A DNA stretch of 64,000 bases from an uncultured Ruminiclostridium sp. (GCA_910588335.1 CAJUQV010000002.1:1-64000); one strand, 5' to 3'. Positions 41,687 through 51,098 are shown, counted from the stretch's first letter. The notes: generated by a model not told the origin, from the sequence alone. Numbers and translations: made by a program.

Positions 41687-41748
41687 AAAAAAATAAAATG
41701 CAATTTTATTTTTTTAATTATTCAAAAAATTTACAGGGAGGTATCTGT

Positions 41749-43101
41749 ATGTTTGGTGAAAGCTCACAAAGACTTTTGGAATATTCGGAGCTGTGCAAAA
41801 AAAATTGTGATATTGACCCGTCGCTTTATGCAAAATATGAGGTAAAGCGGGGATTAAGAGACATTAACGGAAAGGGCGTTCTCGCCGGACTTACCAAAAT
41901 AGCAGAAGTAAAATCTTATACAATTGACGACGGTGATATTATTCCCTGTGAAGGTAAGCTTTACTATCATGGAATAGATATGGAACAGATAGTTGACGGT
42001 TTTATCAGAGACAATAGGTTTGGATTTGAAGAAGTTGCCTATCTTCTGATGTTCGGTGAACTTCCAAATAAGGAACAGCTTGAAGCATTTAACGATGATC
42101 TGGTATTTTACCGCGACCTTCCCACCGGTTTTACAAGAGACGTAATACTGAGAGATCCCAGCAAAAATGTTATGAATTCTTTGGCCAGAAGCGTTCTTAC
42201 CCTTTATTCATATGATGAATATGCAGATTCGATAAAAATAGAAAATGTTATGCGCCAATCCTTGCAAATGATTGCGCGTTTTCCCCGTCTTGCGGTTTAC
42301 AGCTATCAGGCGTTGACTCATTATTATGAGGATCAGAGTTTGTTTATACACGCACCCGATCCGGAGCTTTGCACCGCTGAGAATATACTGTATATGCTGC
42401 GCTCTGATCATTCCTTTACTGAGCTTGAGGCGAGGGTTTTGGATATAGCGCTTGTTCTTCATGCCGATCATGGCGGCGGAAACAATTCCTCTTTTACCAC
42501 AAGAGTAGTGACGTCATCGGGAACCGATACATATTCTACCATTGCCTCCGCACTGGGTTCACTGAAGGGTCCGCGGCACGGAGGAGCCAACATAAAGGCG
42601 GCCGAAATGTTCGAGGATTTGATGGATAAGGTAAATGACTGGAATAACGAAGGCGAGATATGCGATTATCTTAACGCGGTGCTTGATAAAAATGCTTTTG
42701 ATCATTCGGGATTGATATATGGTATGGGTCATGCCGTGTATTCAATATCCGACCCACGTTCCGAAGTACTGAAAAAATATGTAAAACAGCTTGCGGAAGA
42801 GAAGGGAATGGAAAAAGAACTTGCGCTTTATACAAAAGTAGAGCGTTTGGCTCCCGAAGTTATCTGCGAAAAGCGCAAAACTTACAAGGCGATAAGTGCG
42901 AATATTGATTTTTACAGCGGTTTTGTTTATAAAATGTTAGATCTTCCCAAGGAGCTGTTTACGCCTATTTTTGCCATTTCCCGCATTGCCGGGTGGAGCG
43001 CCCACAGAATAGAAGAGCTTGTCAGCAACAGTAAAATAATCAGACCCGCTTATAAAAATGTTATAAAACATTCAAAATATGTGGATTTTGCAGAGCGCTG
43101 A
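41749..43101 (+). CDS. Citrate synthase family (citrate/2-methylcitrate)
   Basis: A 450-residue protein from ATG 41749 (GGGAGGTATCTGT upstream). It condenses oxaloacetate and acetyl-CoA, or propionyl-CoA in the methyl form. Family marks: IPCEGKLYYHGIDMEQIVDG, LVLHADHGGGNNSSFTTRVV (active His), LKGPRHGGANIKAAEMFEDL and GMGHAVYSISDPRSEVLKKY (active His/Asp region), plus ISRIAGWSAHRIEEL. The N-terminal extension fits the long Firmicute type. A terminator follows immediately. Confidence 0.9.
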   Translation: MFGESSQRLLEYSELCKKNCDIDPSLYAKYEVKRGLRDINGKGVLAGLTKIAEVKSYTIDDGDIIPCEGKLYYHGIDMEQIVDGFIRDNRFGFEEVAYLLMFGELPNKEQLEAFNDDLVFYRDLPTGFTRDVILRDPSKNVMNSLARSVLTLYSYDEYADSIKIENVMRQSLQMIARFPRLAVYSYQALTHYYEDQSLFIHAPDPELCTAENILYMLRSDHSFTELEARVLDIALVLHADHGGGNNSSFTTRVVTSSGTDTYSTIASALGSLKGPRHGGANIKAAEMFEDLMDKVNDWNNEGEICDYLNAVLDKNAFDHSGLIYGMGHAVYSISDPRSEVLKKYVKQLAEEKGMEKELALYTKVERLAPEVICEKRKTYKAISANIDFYSGFVYKMLDLPKELFTPIFAISRIAGWSAHRIEELVSNSKIIRPAYKNVIKHSKYVDFAER

Positions 43102-43111
43102 TAAAAAAAGT

Positions 43112-43143
43112 TCCCGCCGTAACGGAGCTTCGGCGGGATTTTT
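43112..43143 (+). terminator. Terminator after citrate synthase
   Basis: TCCCGCCG pairs with CGGCGGGA over an 11-nt loop, then TTTTT. The RBS of the radical SAM gene begins 2 nt later. Confidence 0.85.
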
Positions 43144-43157
43144 CGGAGGAATACAAT

Positions 43158-44093
43158 CTGAACACTTTTAGGTTTTCATCAGACAACAAGCGTTATCACA
43201 CGCTGTACTATTATAATATGCAAAAATTCGGAAAACGTGTATATAAGGCTCCCATAAACGCGGGATTCACCTGCCCGAACATTGACGGACGAAAGGGAAA
43301 GGGAGGCTGTATTTACTGCGACGGCGGCAGCGGGTATTTTACCGATAGCTGTTCTTTATCGGTATCGAAACAGCTTGCGCATCAAATCTCCCTTATCCAT
43401 GCCAAACATCCGGAAGCAAAAATAAACGCTTATTTTCAGTCATATTCAAATACATATGCGGACAGTGCGGAAATACTGGCGGAAAAATTTGAACAAATTT
43501 TTGATTTTCAGGATGTTGTCGCTTTATCTTTGGCTACAAGAGCGGATTGCTTTAACGATGGAATTTATGCTTATTTATACAAGCTTTCTCAAAGAACGAA
43601 CCTTACCGTTGAACTTGGCCTTCAGTCCGTTAACGACAAAACCGCTGAATTAATAAACAGGGGACACAGCTTTTCTGAGTTTGAAGCCGCTTTTTTTCGT
43701 CTGAAAGAACTTGGTATAAGAACCGTTGTACATATAATCAACGGACTTCCGTGTGAAACGGACGAAATGATGATGGAAACGGCGCGCAAACTCGGCAAGA
43801 TGCGTCCCGACGGCGTAAAAATACATCTATTGCATGTGATAAATGGCACGAAACTTGAAAAAATGTATTCTGAAGGAAAATACTCTCCTCTGGAAATGAA
43901 CAGATATATTGACATTACGGTTAGTCAGCTTGAACTTCTGCCCCCCGAAACGGTAATAGAACGCCTTACGGGAGACGGCGATAAAAGCAGACTTAAGGCG
44001 CCTATGTGGAGTAAAAACAAAATTGCTGTTTTAGGAGCAATAGATAAAAGACAGGCACAGCTTGACAGTTTTCAGGGAAAAAATTTTGTTTAG
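43158..44093 (+). CDS. Radical SAM protein, YhcC/TIGR01212 family, CTG start
   Basis: A 311-residue protein if read from CTG 43158, 20 codons before the first ATG (43218). CGGAGGA lies 7 nt before the CTG, and the extra stretch NTFRFSSDNKRYHTLYYY matches the usual family N terminus, so the CTG is preferred. The radical SAM cluster motif is CPNIDGRKGKGGCIYC (Cys residues bind the 4Fe-4S cluster). The role of this family is not settled; it is widespread in Firmicutes. The end overlaps the convergent LacI-GGDEF gene by 4 nt. Confidence 0.85.
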   Translation: MNTFRFSSDNKRYHTLYYYNMQKFGKRVYKAPINAGFTCPNIDGRKGKGGCIYCDGGSGYFTDSCSLSVSKQLAHQISLIHAKHPEAKINAYFQSYSNTYADSAEILAEKFEQIFDFQDVVALSLATRADCFNDGIYAYLYKLSQRTNLTVELGLQSVNDKTAELINRGHSFSEFEAAFFRLKELGIRTVVHIINGLPCETDEMMMETARKLGKMRPDGVKIHLLHVINGTKLEKMYSEGKYSPLEMNRYIDITVSQLELLPPETVIERLTGDGDKSRLKAPMWSKNKIAVLGAIDKRQAQLDSFQGKNFV

Positions 44094-46021
44094 CTTTGCT
44101 CAATAGTGTCTTTAAGATAAACCTTTACTTTATTCTTTTTATAAGAATACATATTTTTGTCGGCTTTGTCCATCCAATCCTGAAGCTTGGAATTTTCATC
44201 GGCTCGTGCGCAGTATAAACCTAAACTTACGTTTATTATATAAGGCTTGCTGCTGTTCCGGTTGTAATGCTGCAAATACTCATTTATTCTTGTAAAGTAG
44301 TTTTTTTGTCTGTCTTCGTCAAAGAATCCCGAGCCGAACATAATAAATTCGTCTCCGCCAATGCGGGCGCATACCTCGTCTTCGGTAAAGGAATTCTGAA
44401 AGGCTTTTGCTATGATTCTAATTGCATTGTCGCCTTCGGAATGTCCGAAATTATCGTTAATTTTCTTAAGACAGTCTAAATCGCCCATAATAATGAAAAA
44501 GTCTTTACGCTCTTTTTTGGCGTTTTCAAAAGTTTTGTTTATTCTGTTGTCATAGCCTAAGCGGTTATATACCCCGGTGAGCGCGTCCATTTCGGAGATG
44601 CGCTCTATTCTTTTCAGCGCCCATTCAAGATGCTCCTTTGAACGTATATGTTCCAAAGCGTTTGATAAATATTTAGTCCAGTTGCGGAAAATCGAACTCG
44701 GAACTTCTTCTCCTTCCGCACAAGTGCAGACAGAGTATCCAAAGGTTATGTTCTGGAAGTTGATTGGGAAGAAAAAATACACATCCGGAGCCAAATTATT
44801 GTCAAAAAGGGGAGGGAATATATCTGAAGTCTTTATGGTGCCCACGTCATCTATTGTTTTATCGGATGAGAAAATAAATCTGTTGACAGAGGTTTCTGAA
44901 AAACTGTGATTGTAATTTTTATCTTTTATTTCATCCTCGTTTAATATATCCCAGTTGTCGCTTAAAAAAATGTGCAGTGATTTTAATTCTTTAAGCATAA
45001 AAAGATATTTTGGCAGAAGATCAAACAGCTCGTTGACATCCTTGCTTTTTTGAAGATCTTCATACATATAAATAGTATTTATGAAATATTGACTTAAATC
45101 TATGTTTTTTTTCAGAGTATTTATATCACAGAGTTCTTTTTCACGTGAGGTGCATGGGCAGCCACAGCTTTCCGTTGGGAAAAATATGCCGGGTACGTAA
45201 TGATTCTTTTCGGTTTCATTTCCGGCCAATAGGTCTATAATAATGTCTACGGACTTCATACCTATTTCCGACAGCGCCGGCTGTATTGACGCGATCCGAG
45301 GATGATAAACTCTTCCTTCAATTATCCGGTCGAAACCTGTGACCGCTATGTCATCGGGAACCTTTAATCCTTTTTTCTCTAATGCTTCACAGGTTGCCAT
45401 TGCCATAGTATCATTGGCGCAGATAATTGCCTGTGGCAGTTCGAGTCCGCAGTTTAATATGTGATCGACAAATTCGTAGGGAGCTATTCTCCAGAAATCG
45501 CCGTATGTATATCTGTCTTCTTCGATTTCTATACCGTTTTCTTTGAGTGCGTCCATATATCCATGAAGTCTGTTTTCGGACAGATTCATTCCCTTATGGC
45601 CGGTAATGCAGTTGATTTTTGTATAATTATGTTTTTTTATTAAATGATTTGTAATGAGCTTGATGGAATTGTAATCATCGGAAAAAACGTTATAAAAATC
45701 TGCACTTTCATAGTCTACGCATACAACGGGTTTTTCTGTTTTTTTAAGCGAATGTTTTATAGATTCCATCACGTCGTCGGACAGCGCATTTGGCAGAATT
45801 ACAAAACCCTCAAAAAGTTCATAATTCACCAAATTAAATATGTTGTTTTCACCCTGTTTTCCTAAAATATTTTCCATACTTTTTGAGAAAAAAGATGCAA
45901 AAACAGCTACATTGTAATTGTACTTTGCAGCCTGTTTTCTTATGCCGTCTATCAGAAGCGACTGGTAAGTTTCGCATACTTCGGAAATCAATACCGCTAT
46001 ACATTTTCGTTCATGTTCCAT
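44090..46021 (-). CDS. Soluble LacI-type periplasmic-binding-like / GGDEF fusion
   Basis: A 643-residue protein from ATG 46021 (TAGGAGCTAAA upstream). Residues 8-275 have the LacI/PBP1 sugar-binding fold (AVLISEVCETYQSLLIDGIR, ICANDTMAMATCEALEKKGL, then VPDDIAVTGFDRI) but no DNA-binding helix-turn-helix. A middle helical region follows, and a C-terminal GGDEF domain (about 480-630) with MDALTGVYNRLGYDN, GDLDCLKKINDNFGHSEGD and RIGGDEF. No transmembrane helix or signal peptide is seen. It may couple an intracellular sugar or metabolite to c-di-GMP synthesis. Confidence 0.85.
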   Translation of the reverse strand: MEHERKCIAVLISEVCETYQSLLIDGIRKQAAKYNYNVAVFASFFSKSMENILGKQGENNIFNLVNYELFEGFVILPNALSDDVMESIKHSLKKTEKPVVCVDYESADFYNVFSDDYNSIKLITNHLIKKHNYTKINCITGHKGMNLSENRLHGYMDALKENGIEIEEDRYTYGDFWRIAPYEFVDHILNCGLELPQAIICANDTMAMATCEALEKKGLKVPDDIAVTGFDRIIEGRVYHPRIASIQPALSEIGMKSVDIIIDLLAGNETEKNHYVPGIFFPTESCGCPCTSREKELCDINTLKKNIDLSQYFINTIYMYEDLQKSKDVNELFDLLPKYLFMLKELKSLHIFLSDNWDILNEDEIKDKNYNHSFSETSVNRFIFSSDKTIDDVGTIKTSDIFPPLFDNNLAPDVYFFFPINFQNITFGYSVCTCAEGEEVPSSIFRNWTKYLSNALEHIRSKEHLEWALKRIERISEMDALTGVYNRLGYDNRINKTFENAKKERKDFFIIMGDLDCLKKINDNFGHSEGDNAIRIIAKAFQNSFTEDEVCARIGGDEFIMFGSGFFDEDRQKNYFTRINEYLQHYNRNSSKPYIINVSLGLYCARADENSKLQDWMDKADKNMYSYKKNKVKVYLKDTIEQS

Positions 46022-46068
46022 TTTAGCTCCTATCAAAATGTTGAATATATATTTCTGCTTTCAAAAAA

Positions 46069-46653
46069 TTATGTTATCTCTGTTTGAACTGTGGATTCTG
46101 TTTCGCTTGTATATTCAGGTTGTGTTTCGGTTTGAATAACTGTCTGTTCATCCGAAGAGGCATCAAGAGGAGGTTCAGTGATTGATTCAACGGATATGGA
46201 ATCGGAAGTTTCCGTATCCGTTGTGTCGGAAGCAAAAGTTTCGGATGTATTTTCAATGCTCTCATTGGCAGAATAAATAATTGTGATTACATTTGCGATG
46301 GTACCCTTTGACTTTTTTTCGGGTTCACAGTAAGTTACGGTAACTTCTTTTGCCGATGAAAGTTGTCCTCCCATTATCTGTGTTTCTTCATTTATTACAA
46401 ATTTATTTTCACTGCCATTGGATTTTACGGTTATTCCTGTTTCGGTAAAGGAAACGACAGCGCCCGTAATTGATTTATATCGGCTTTCTTCCTCGTTTGG
46501 TGCGGAATCTTCGGGGGAACCGGTGTTCAAATGAGTGGTCTGAAGCTGTTCAATAAGCATATCAAGTTCATCCGGACCCTCTTCGGAGCCGCAGCCCGCC
46601 ATAAGAATTATACAAGCAGCTGCGGCGGCAAGTACGAAAATGTTTTTTTTCAT
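46069..46653 (-). CDS. Lipoprotein with Thr/Ser/Glu-rich tail
   Basis: A 194-residue protein. Lipoprotein signal MKKNIFVLAAAAACIILM then AGCGSEE, with the lipid-modified Cys at about residue 21. Residues 58-130 form a small beta-barrel-like domain (GAVVSFTETGITVKS, then GTIANVITIIYS). Residues 130-194 are a low-complexity tail of Thr, Ser, Glu and Gln suited to a wall spacer. Function unknown; the same layout of barrel plus linker is common in Clostridia lipoproteins. Confidence 0.7.
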   Translation of the reverse strand: MKKNIFVLAAAAACIILMAGCGSEEGPDELDMLIEQLQTTHLNTGSPEDSAPNEEESRYKSITGAVVSFTETGITVKSNGSENKFVINEETQIMGGQLSSAKEVTVTYCEPEKKSKGTIANVITIIYSANESIENTSETFASDTTDTETSDSISVESITEPPLDASSDEQTVIQTETQPEYTSETESTVQTEIT

Positions 46654-46684
46654 ATAAACCTCTTTTTATATTTTTCCTTTTTAA

Positions 46685-46743
46685 AACCGCTGCCGGAATT
46701 GCGAAGCAATTCCGGCAGCTTGTTTAAGCTGCGCTTTAAATAA
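46685..46743 (+). repeat. Intergenic repeat family 1, copy C (short form)
   Basis: GCTGCCGGAATTGC-GAA-GCAATTCCGGCAGC is a perfect 14-bp hairpin with a 3-nt loop (46689-46719), then TTGTTTAAGCTGCGCTTTAA. It keeps only the two ends of copy A. It lies just upstream of the lipoprotein gene on the other strand. Confidence 0.7.
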
Positions 46744-47205
46744 AATGATGCAATTATGTTGTAATGTAAATAAATTTTTTTAAAATTAACATTTGAACGC
46801 AATTAAATAATTACATTTTATAACAAAGTAAACCGCAAAAATATTAATTTTTTTAAAATATGAAACTTCTCTCACGCATTAAAGTATACTATAAAATTAT
46901 CTTTTAGTCAATTTACAATTTATACTAATAAAATAAAACATACTTGTTAGTATTAAACAAAATATGTATAATATTATGGTAATTTTAAATAAAACGTTTT
47001 TGACTGCGTAAATCCAAATACGTTTGATTATATTATAGCAGTACAAGTAGTTAATAAAAAAGAGAGTAAGCATATAGCAAAGGGTACGACTAAATCGGGT
47101 TTTATGGATCGTGATACCAATTTTTAATCAAGTCTACAACTTGATTAAAAATTGGTATGAGATGAATATCGGGGTTATTGTAATAAACTTTCGAAATTCG
47201 TTGCA
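46744..47205. other. AT-rich gene-free stretch
   Basis: No coding sequence. It holds the promoter region of the lipoprotein gene, long A/T runs, and near its right end the 20-bp inverted repeat listed separately. No riboswitch was recognised. Confidence 0.6.
47114..47158. repeat. Perfect 20-bp inverted repeat (family 2, copy 1)
   Basis: ATACCAATTTTTAATCAAGT is followed after 5 nt (CTACA) by its exact reverse complement. No matches to an ORF. It lies 47 nt beyond the ylbJ stop on the minus strand and could be a terminator-like or mobile palindrome. A degenerate relative lies at 51171-51197. Confidence 0.75.
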
Positions 47206-48288
47206 TTATTTCCTTGGACTGCTATAAATATCATTTTTTTCTTTTTTAAAACTTTTTATTAAAATGAATGTCATTAATATAAGGCAAACAGAACAAATAG
47301 GGTTAATTGATGATATTACAGGTGTTATGTCAATCGGTGTCTTGGTTTCTAAGGCAATGGGGAAAATTATTGTCAGCATGAAGCAGTATGCCGCGCTTAA
47401 CATACAAGCTGGAATCCTGTATAGCATAAATTTTTTCAGCTTTAGCTTTCCTGCCGATAAAGCGGCCGTCTGCAATATTATGCAGAAACCGCCGAATGAC
47501 GTAAGCGCCGCAAATAAGGGCATAAGGTTATAATCGCTTCCTTTAAACATAGAAAGATTGGATATTTCAAGAGCGGCGCAAAATATTTTTTTAAAACCGA
47601 TTTTTTCAAAGGCGGTTAGTAATCCCGAAAAATCCGTAAGCTCCAGCAATACGTTAAAAGCAAGTATTGTGCCGCATATCACTCCCAATGCTTTAGCGGT
47701 TCCGTATATGCTTTCCGTTACGTTTGACAGAGTCAGTCCTGAATCATTGTGCGGTGTGCTGTTATATGTAATAGACCTTTTGGACAAAAGATTTGAAATT
47801 ACCGCCAAAGAAAAACAAGCAAGTACGTTGGAGAAATAAACGATAAGTCCGGCTTTGACGCTTCCGAGAACGGACAGTCCGGCTATTTGTATTATAAAAG
47901 CAGGACTTCCGCAATAACAGTAGCATAGCATTTTTTCTGCAATTGCGTTATAATTTTTATTATACGCAGTTTCTTCCTTAAGCAGTTTTACACCTACCGG
48001 ATATCCGCCTACAAGACTCAGCATAAAAATACTGAATTCACGGCTTCCGCCCTTAAACCAAAAGCGTGAAAGCCTATACAAAGGATAAAACAGCTTATCC
48101 GAAATTCCGCTTGACACCAAAAGCTGTGAAAATACCATAAACGCAAACAGAGAGGGAATTATTATGTCAAGGCAGGTGTAAACCGATTTTTTTACGGCGT
48201 GTATTGTCCCCTCCGAATCAATTATTAAAAGCGTACATATTACGATTGCCGCAGTGGCCGTTAAGATTAAATATCCGTTTTTTTTCAT
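47206..48288 (-). CDS. ylbJ: Sporulation integral membrane protein YlbJ
   Basis: A 360-residue membrane protein with about eight hydrophobic segments, beginning MKKNGYLILTATAAIVICTL. The family marks SLVGGYPVGVKLLKEE and MLCYCYCGSPAFIIQIAGLS fit YlbJ, which is needed for correct spore formation. YlbJ-type proteins resemble nucleoside-permease membrane modules; the sporulation role is known from Bacillus. It is divergent from the yqfC-yqfD pair, with a 119-nt shared promoter region. Confidence 0.85.
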   Translation of the reverse strand: MKKNGYLILTATAAIVICTLLIIDSEGTIHAVKKSVYTCLDIIIPSLFAFMVFSQLLVSSGISDKLFYPLYRLSRFWFKGGSREFSIFMLSLVGGYPVGVKLLKEETAYNKNYNAIAEKMLCYCYCGSPAFIIQIAGLSVLGSVKAGLIVYFSNVLACFSLAVISNLLSKRSITYNSTPHNDSGLTLSNVTESIYGTAKALGVICGTILAFNVLLELTDFSGLLTAFEKIGFKKIFCAALEISNLSMFKGSDYNLMPLFAALTSFGGFCIILQTAALSAGKLKLKKFMLYRIPACMLSAAYCFMLTIIFPIALETKTPIDITPVISSINPICSVCLILMTFILIKSFKKEKNDIYSSPRK

Positions 48289-48407
48289 TGCTTTCTCCTT
48301 TTTAAATGGGAAAATGTTCTTAATTTAAGGCTTGTTTCATACATTATATTAAATATCGGTGTCTCAAAGAACAGTTTTGAGGCAATAAATAAAAAGGCGG
48401 TGACACA

Positions 48408-48680
48408 GTGAACATAAATGACTTGGCGATAAAATTTGAGGATTTCAAGAGGACAAGAAGCAAGCACTCGGATATACAGATAACGGATAACACCGAGGTG
48501 ATCCTTGACGGCTGCCGTAGGGTGATAAGGTATGATGAAAACGAGATCTGCCTTGAACTGCCATCGGTGGGTATAACAATAGTGGGTATGAAGCTGAAAA
48601 TACATAATTTCAGCGTAGGCGGAGTAATTATTGAGGGCGATATCCATTCGATAACGTTTATATCCAAGGAGGAGCTATGA
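48408..48680 (+). CDS. yqfC: YabP/YqfC-family sporulation protein
   Basis: A 90-residue protein, GTG start with AAAAGGCGGTGACACA upstream. The YabP/YqfC domain reads ILDGCRRVIRYDENEICLEL, then VGMKLKIHNFSVGGVIIEGD. It is a mother-cell or forespore protein of engulfment-stage genes. Overlaps yqfD by 4 nt, as in other Firmicutes. Confidence 0.88.
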   Translation: MNINDLAIKFEDFKRTRSKHSDIQITDNTEVILDGCRRVIRYDENEICLELPSVGITIVGMKLKIHNFSVGGVIIEGDIHSITFISKEEL

Positions 48681-49855
48681 AGAATAAAAAAAGGCTTTTG
48701 GGATACGTTAAATTCACTCTTGTGGGAACCGAATGCGAAAAATTTATTTCCGAAGCTATTGCCGAAGGAATAAAAATTTTTGATGTGGAAAATGACGGCG
48801 GCGTCTTTTACGCCAAAACCATTCCAGATAATTACTCGATATTGGCAAGATTGAAGCGGAAATATTACATACGTATGCGAATTGAGGAAAAGCGGGGACT
48901 GTGGTTCAGCGCATACAGGTACAGAAACCGTTACGGCGTCCTTCTGGGAATTATAGCGTACAGTCTGGTTATATTTTTCTGCTCCGATATTGTATGGGAT
49001 ATTTCAATTACGGGAAACTCGGATATTCCCGAGGAATCCATTCTTGAATTTCTTTCGGATAACGGCATGTACGCCGGCGCCCCCAGAAAAGGGCTTCAAA
49101 ATACATTGGTCGAGCTTAAGGCGATGCTGAGTTATGACAGGTTAGCGTGGATAAGCATCGAGACTGAAGGCTCAAGAGTCAACGTAAAGCTGAGCGAAAC
49201 AATTGATAATTCCAAAAAAGGACTTTCCGTAAGTACTCCCTGCAACATAACAGCTTCAAAAGGGGGGGTCATAAAGTCAACGGAGGTTAATCGGGGAGCT
49301 TTGCTGTGTGAAGTCGGAAGCGGCGTCGCAGAAGGAGATATTATAGTAAGCGGATTTGTGAACGACGGCGCGGGGCATATAATCGTCAGTCACGCAGACG
49401 CCGTGATTATGGCGGAGTTTGAGGAAAGCGTAAGCTTTTATAAGGAATTTACCACGCTGGAAAAAGTAAAGACGGACGAAACGGTTACGGAGGAATATAT
49501 TAAACTTTTCGGATTCACCTTTCCTCGTCATGCTCCGGAATACCTTGAAGGCTATACTTATACAACCGATAGCTACAAAACCGAGCTTTTCGGTCTTGAA
49601 ATGCCATGGACAAGGGTAGTGGTGGAAGGCAGGGGAACCGAGGAGATAACTGTAACAAGAACGGTTAACGATGTAAAAAAACAGCTTGAAAGAGAGCTTG
49701 AAAATTACGAAAGGAATTTTTTGGGAGAATACAAAATAATTGACAGAGATATAAGCTATAAAAGAGACGAAAAAGGTATGGAAGTAAGCTGTAAATATAC
49801 CCTATTAGGCGATATCGCGGAGCAAAGCGAGATTTTTTACAGAGAAGAGGAGTAA
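48677..49855 (+). CDS. yqfD: Sporulation protein YqfD
   Basis: A 392-residue protein with one transmembrane helix near residues 94-112 (YGVLLGIIAYSLVIFF). The large extracellular portion has SITGNSDIPEESILEFLSD and KTDETVTEEYIKLFGFTFPR. It is known in Bacillus as a mother-cell sporulation gene near phoH. Start ATGA overlaps the yqfC stop. It is followed by the GC-rich repeat at 49.9 kb and then phoH. Confidence 0.9.
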   Translation: MKNKKRLLGYVKFTLVGTECEKFISEAIAEGIKIFDVENDGGVFYAKTIPDNYSILARLKRKYYIRMRIEEKRGLWFSAYRYRNRYGVLLGIIAYSLVIFFCSDIVWDISITGNSDIPEESILEFLSDNGMYAGAPRKGLQNTLVELKAMLSYDRLAWISIETEGSRVNVKLSETIDNSKKGLSVSTPCNITASKGGVIKSTEVNRGALLCEVGSGVAEGDIIVSGFVNDGAGHIIVSHADAVIMAEFEESVSFYKEFTTLEKVKTDETVTEEYIKLFGFTFPRHAPEYLEGYTYTTDSYKTELFGLEMPWTRVVVEGRGTEEITVTRTVNDVKKQLERELENYERNFLGEYKIIDRDISYKRDEKGMEVSCKYTLLGDIAEQSEIFYREEE

Positions 49856-49907
49856 ATTTTAAAAAAACGCTTTAAATTTGCCGCGTTTTGTGATATAATA
49901 CTATGAG

Positions 49908-50117
49908 TTATATAAGGCAGCACCGCGCAAAGACCGCGCTGCGCGCTTTGCCGCGCATACGCCTGCATCTTTTTCGTCATTTTTGCCCAAAACTCCTTGA
50001 AATACGCAGGTATTCCCGCGTTGTTTCGGACAATCTGACGAAAAAGCCGGCTGCGCGTCTGCACGACAATCTTTGTGCGATATTGCCTAAAAAAGGCAAA
50101 AACGGAGGACTGTTTAA
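49908..50117 (+). repeat. GC-rich intergenic repeat-like element before phoH
   Basis: About 210 bp, much richer in G+C than its flanks (GCACCGCGCAAAGACCGCGC, then CGTTGTTTCGGACAATCTGA). Blocks such as GCATACGCCTGCATCTTTTT and GCGTCTGCACGACAATC have a non-coding, interspersed feel that I recall from gut Clostridia. A short related element is at 17331. It ends with CGGAGG, the RBS of phoH, so it forms that gene's leader. Confidence 0.55.
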
Positions 50118-50123
50118 AAGCGT

Positions 50124-51098
50124 ATGGCAGAAAAAATTATTTCCGTTAACGGAATGGATTGCATTCATTCCATATTCGGCAATCTTGACGAAAATATAAA
50201 TATAATTCAGAAGGAATATAACGTTACGGTTTACAGCAGGAACGGAGAAATAATAGTAAGCGGCGCCGAGGCCAACGTGGACGCCGCTGCCGCCGTTGTG
50301 GACAGCCTTGAAAAAATGTACAACAACGGAGAGAATATCAGTGATCAGAATGTAAGATACGTTATAAGCGCGGTAAACGACGGTATGCAGCAGCAGCTTG
50401 AGGTGTTATCCTCCGACTGCGTATGCGTTACTTTTACCGGAAAGCCGGTAAAGCCGAAAACCTTGGGACAGAAAAAATATGTGGATTCCATAAGAAAAAA
50501 CACCATCGTTTTCGGAATAGGCCCCGCCGGAACGGGAAAAACATATCTTGCGGTGGCTCAGGCGGTAAGAGCGTTTAAAAATCATGAAATACAGCGCATT
50601 ATACTTACCCGTCCCGCCGTTGAAGCCGGTGAAAAACTTGGTTTTCTGCCAGGAGATCTTCAGAATAAGGTGGATCCTTATTTAAGACCTCTTTACGACG
50701 CTCTTTTTGATATGATGGGAGCCGAAGCTTTCCAGCGAAATCAGGAGCGCGGATATATAGAGGTAGCCCCCTTGGCGTATATGAGGGGACGCACCCTTGA
50801 CGACAGCTTTATAATTCTTGACGAGGCGCAGAATACCACTCCGGAGCAAATGAAGATGTTTCTTACCCGACTGGGCTTTAACAGTAAGATGGTAATAACC
50901 GGCGATATAACACAAATAGACCTTGCGGACAATAAAAGATCCGGATTGGTTGAGGCGTCAAGAGTGCTCAGAAATATAGAGGGTATAGAGCAGATAAAGT
51001 TTTCCGAAAAGGATGTTGTGCGGCATAAGCTTGTACAGGATATCGTAAAGGCTTACGAAAAATACGCGTCGGAGCAATCAAGAAGATACGGCAGGTAA
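50124..51098 (+). CDS. phoH: PhoH-family ATPase
   Basis: A 324-residue protein. The N-terminal KH-like part (about 1-100) is followed by the PhoH ATPase domain with Walker A GPAGTGKTYLAV, Walker B DSFIILDEAQNTTPEQMKMF and MVITGDITQID. It is a RNA-related ATPase or helicase found next to YbeY across bacteria, consistent with a role in rRNA processing. CGGAGG lies before ATG. Confidence 0.92.
   Translation: MAEKIISVNGMDCIHSIFGNLDENINIIQKEYNVTVYSRNGEIIVSGAEANVDAAAAVVDSLEKMYNNGENISDQNVRYVISAVNDGMQQQLEVLSSDCVCVTFTGKPVKPKTLGQKKYVDSIRKNTIVFGIGPAGTGKTYLAVAQAVRAFKNHEIQRIILTRPAVEAGEKLGFLPGDLQNKVDPYLRPLYDALFDMMGAEAFQRNQERGYIEVAPLAYMRGRTLDDSFIILDEAQNTTPEQMKMFLTRLGFNSKMVITGDITQIDLADNKRSGLVEASRVLRNIEGIEQIKFSEKDVVRHKLVQDIVKAYEKYASEQSRRYGR

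Noticed and set aside
49837..50199. Three 60-100 codon frames on both strands around the GC-rich element
   Set aside because: They overlap each other, lack RBS, and reflect the composition of the repeat rather than proteins.
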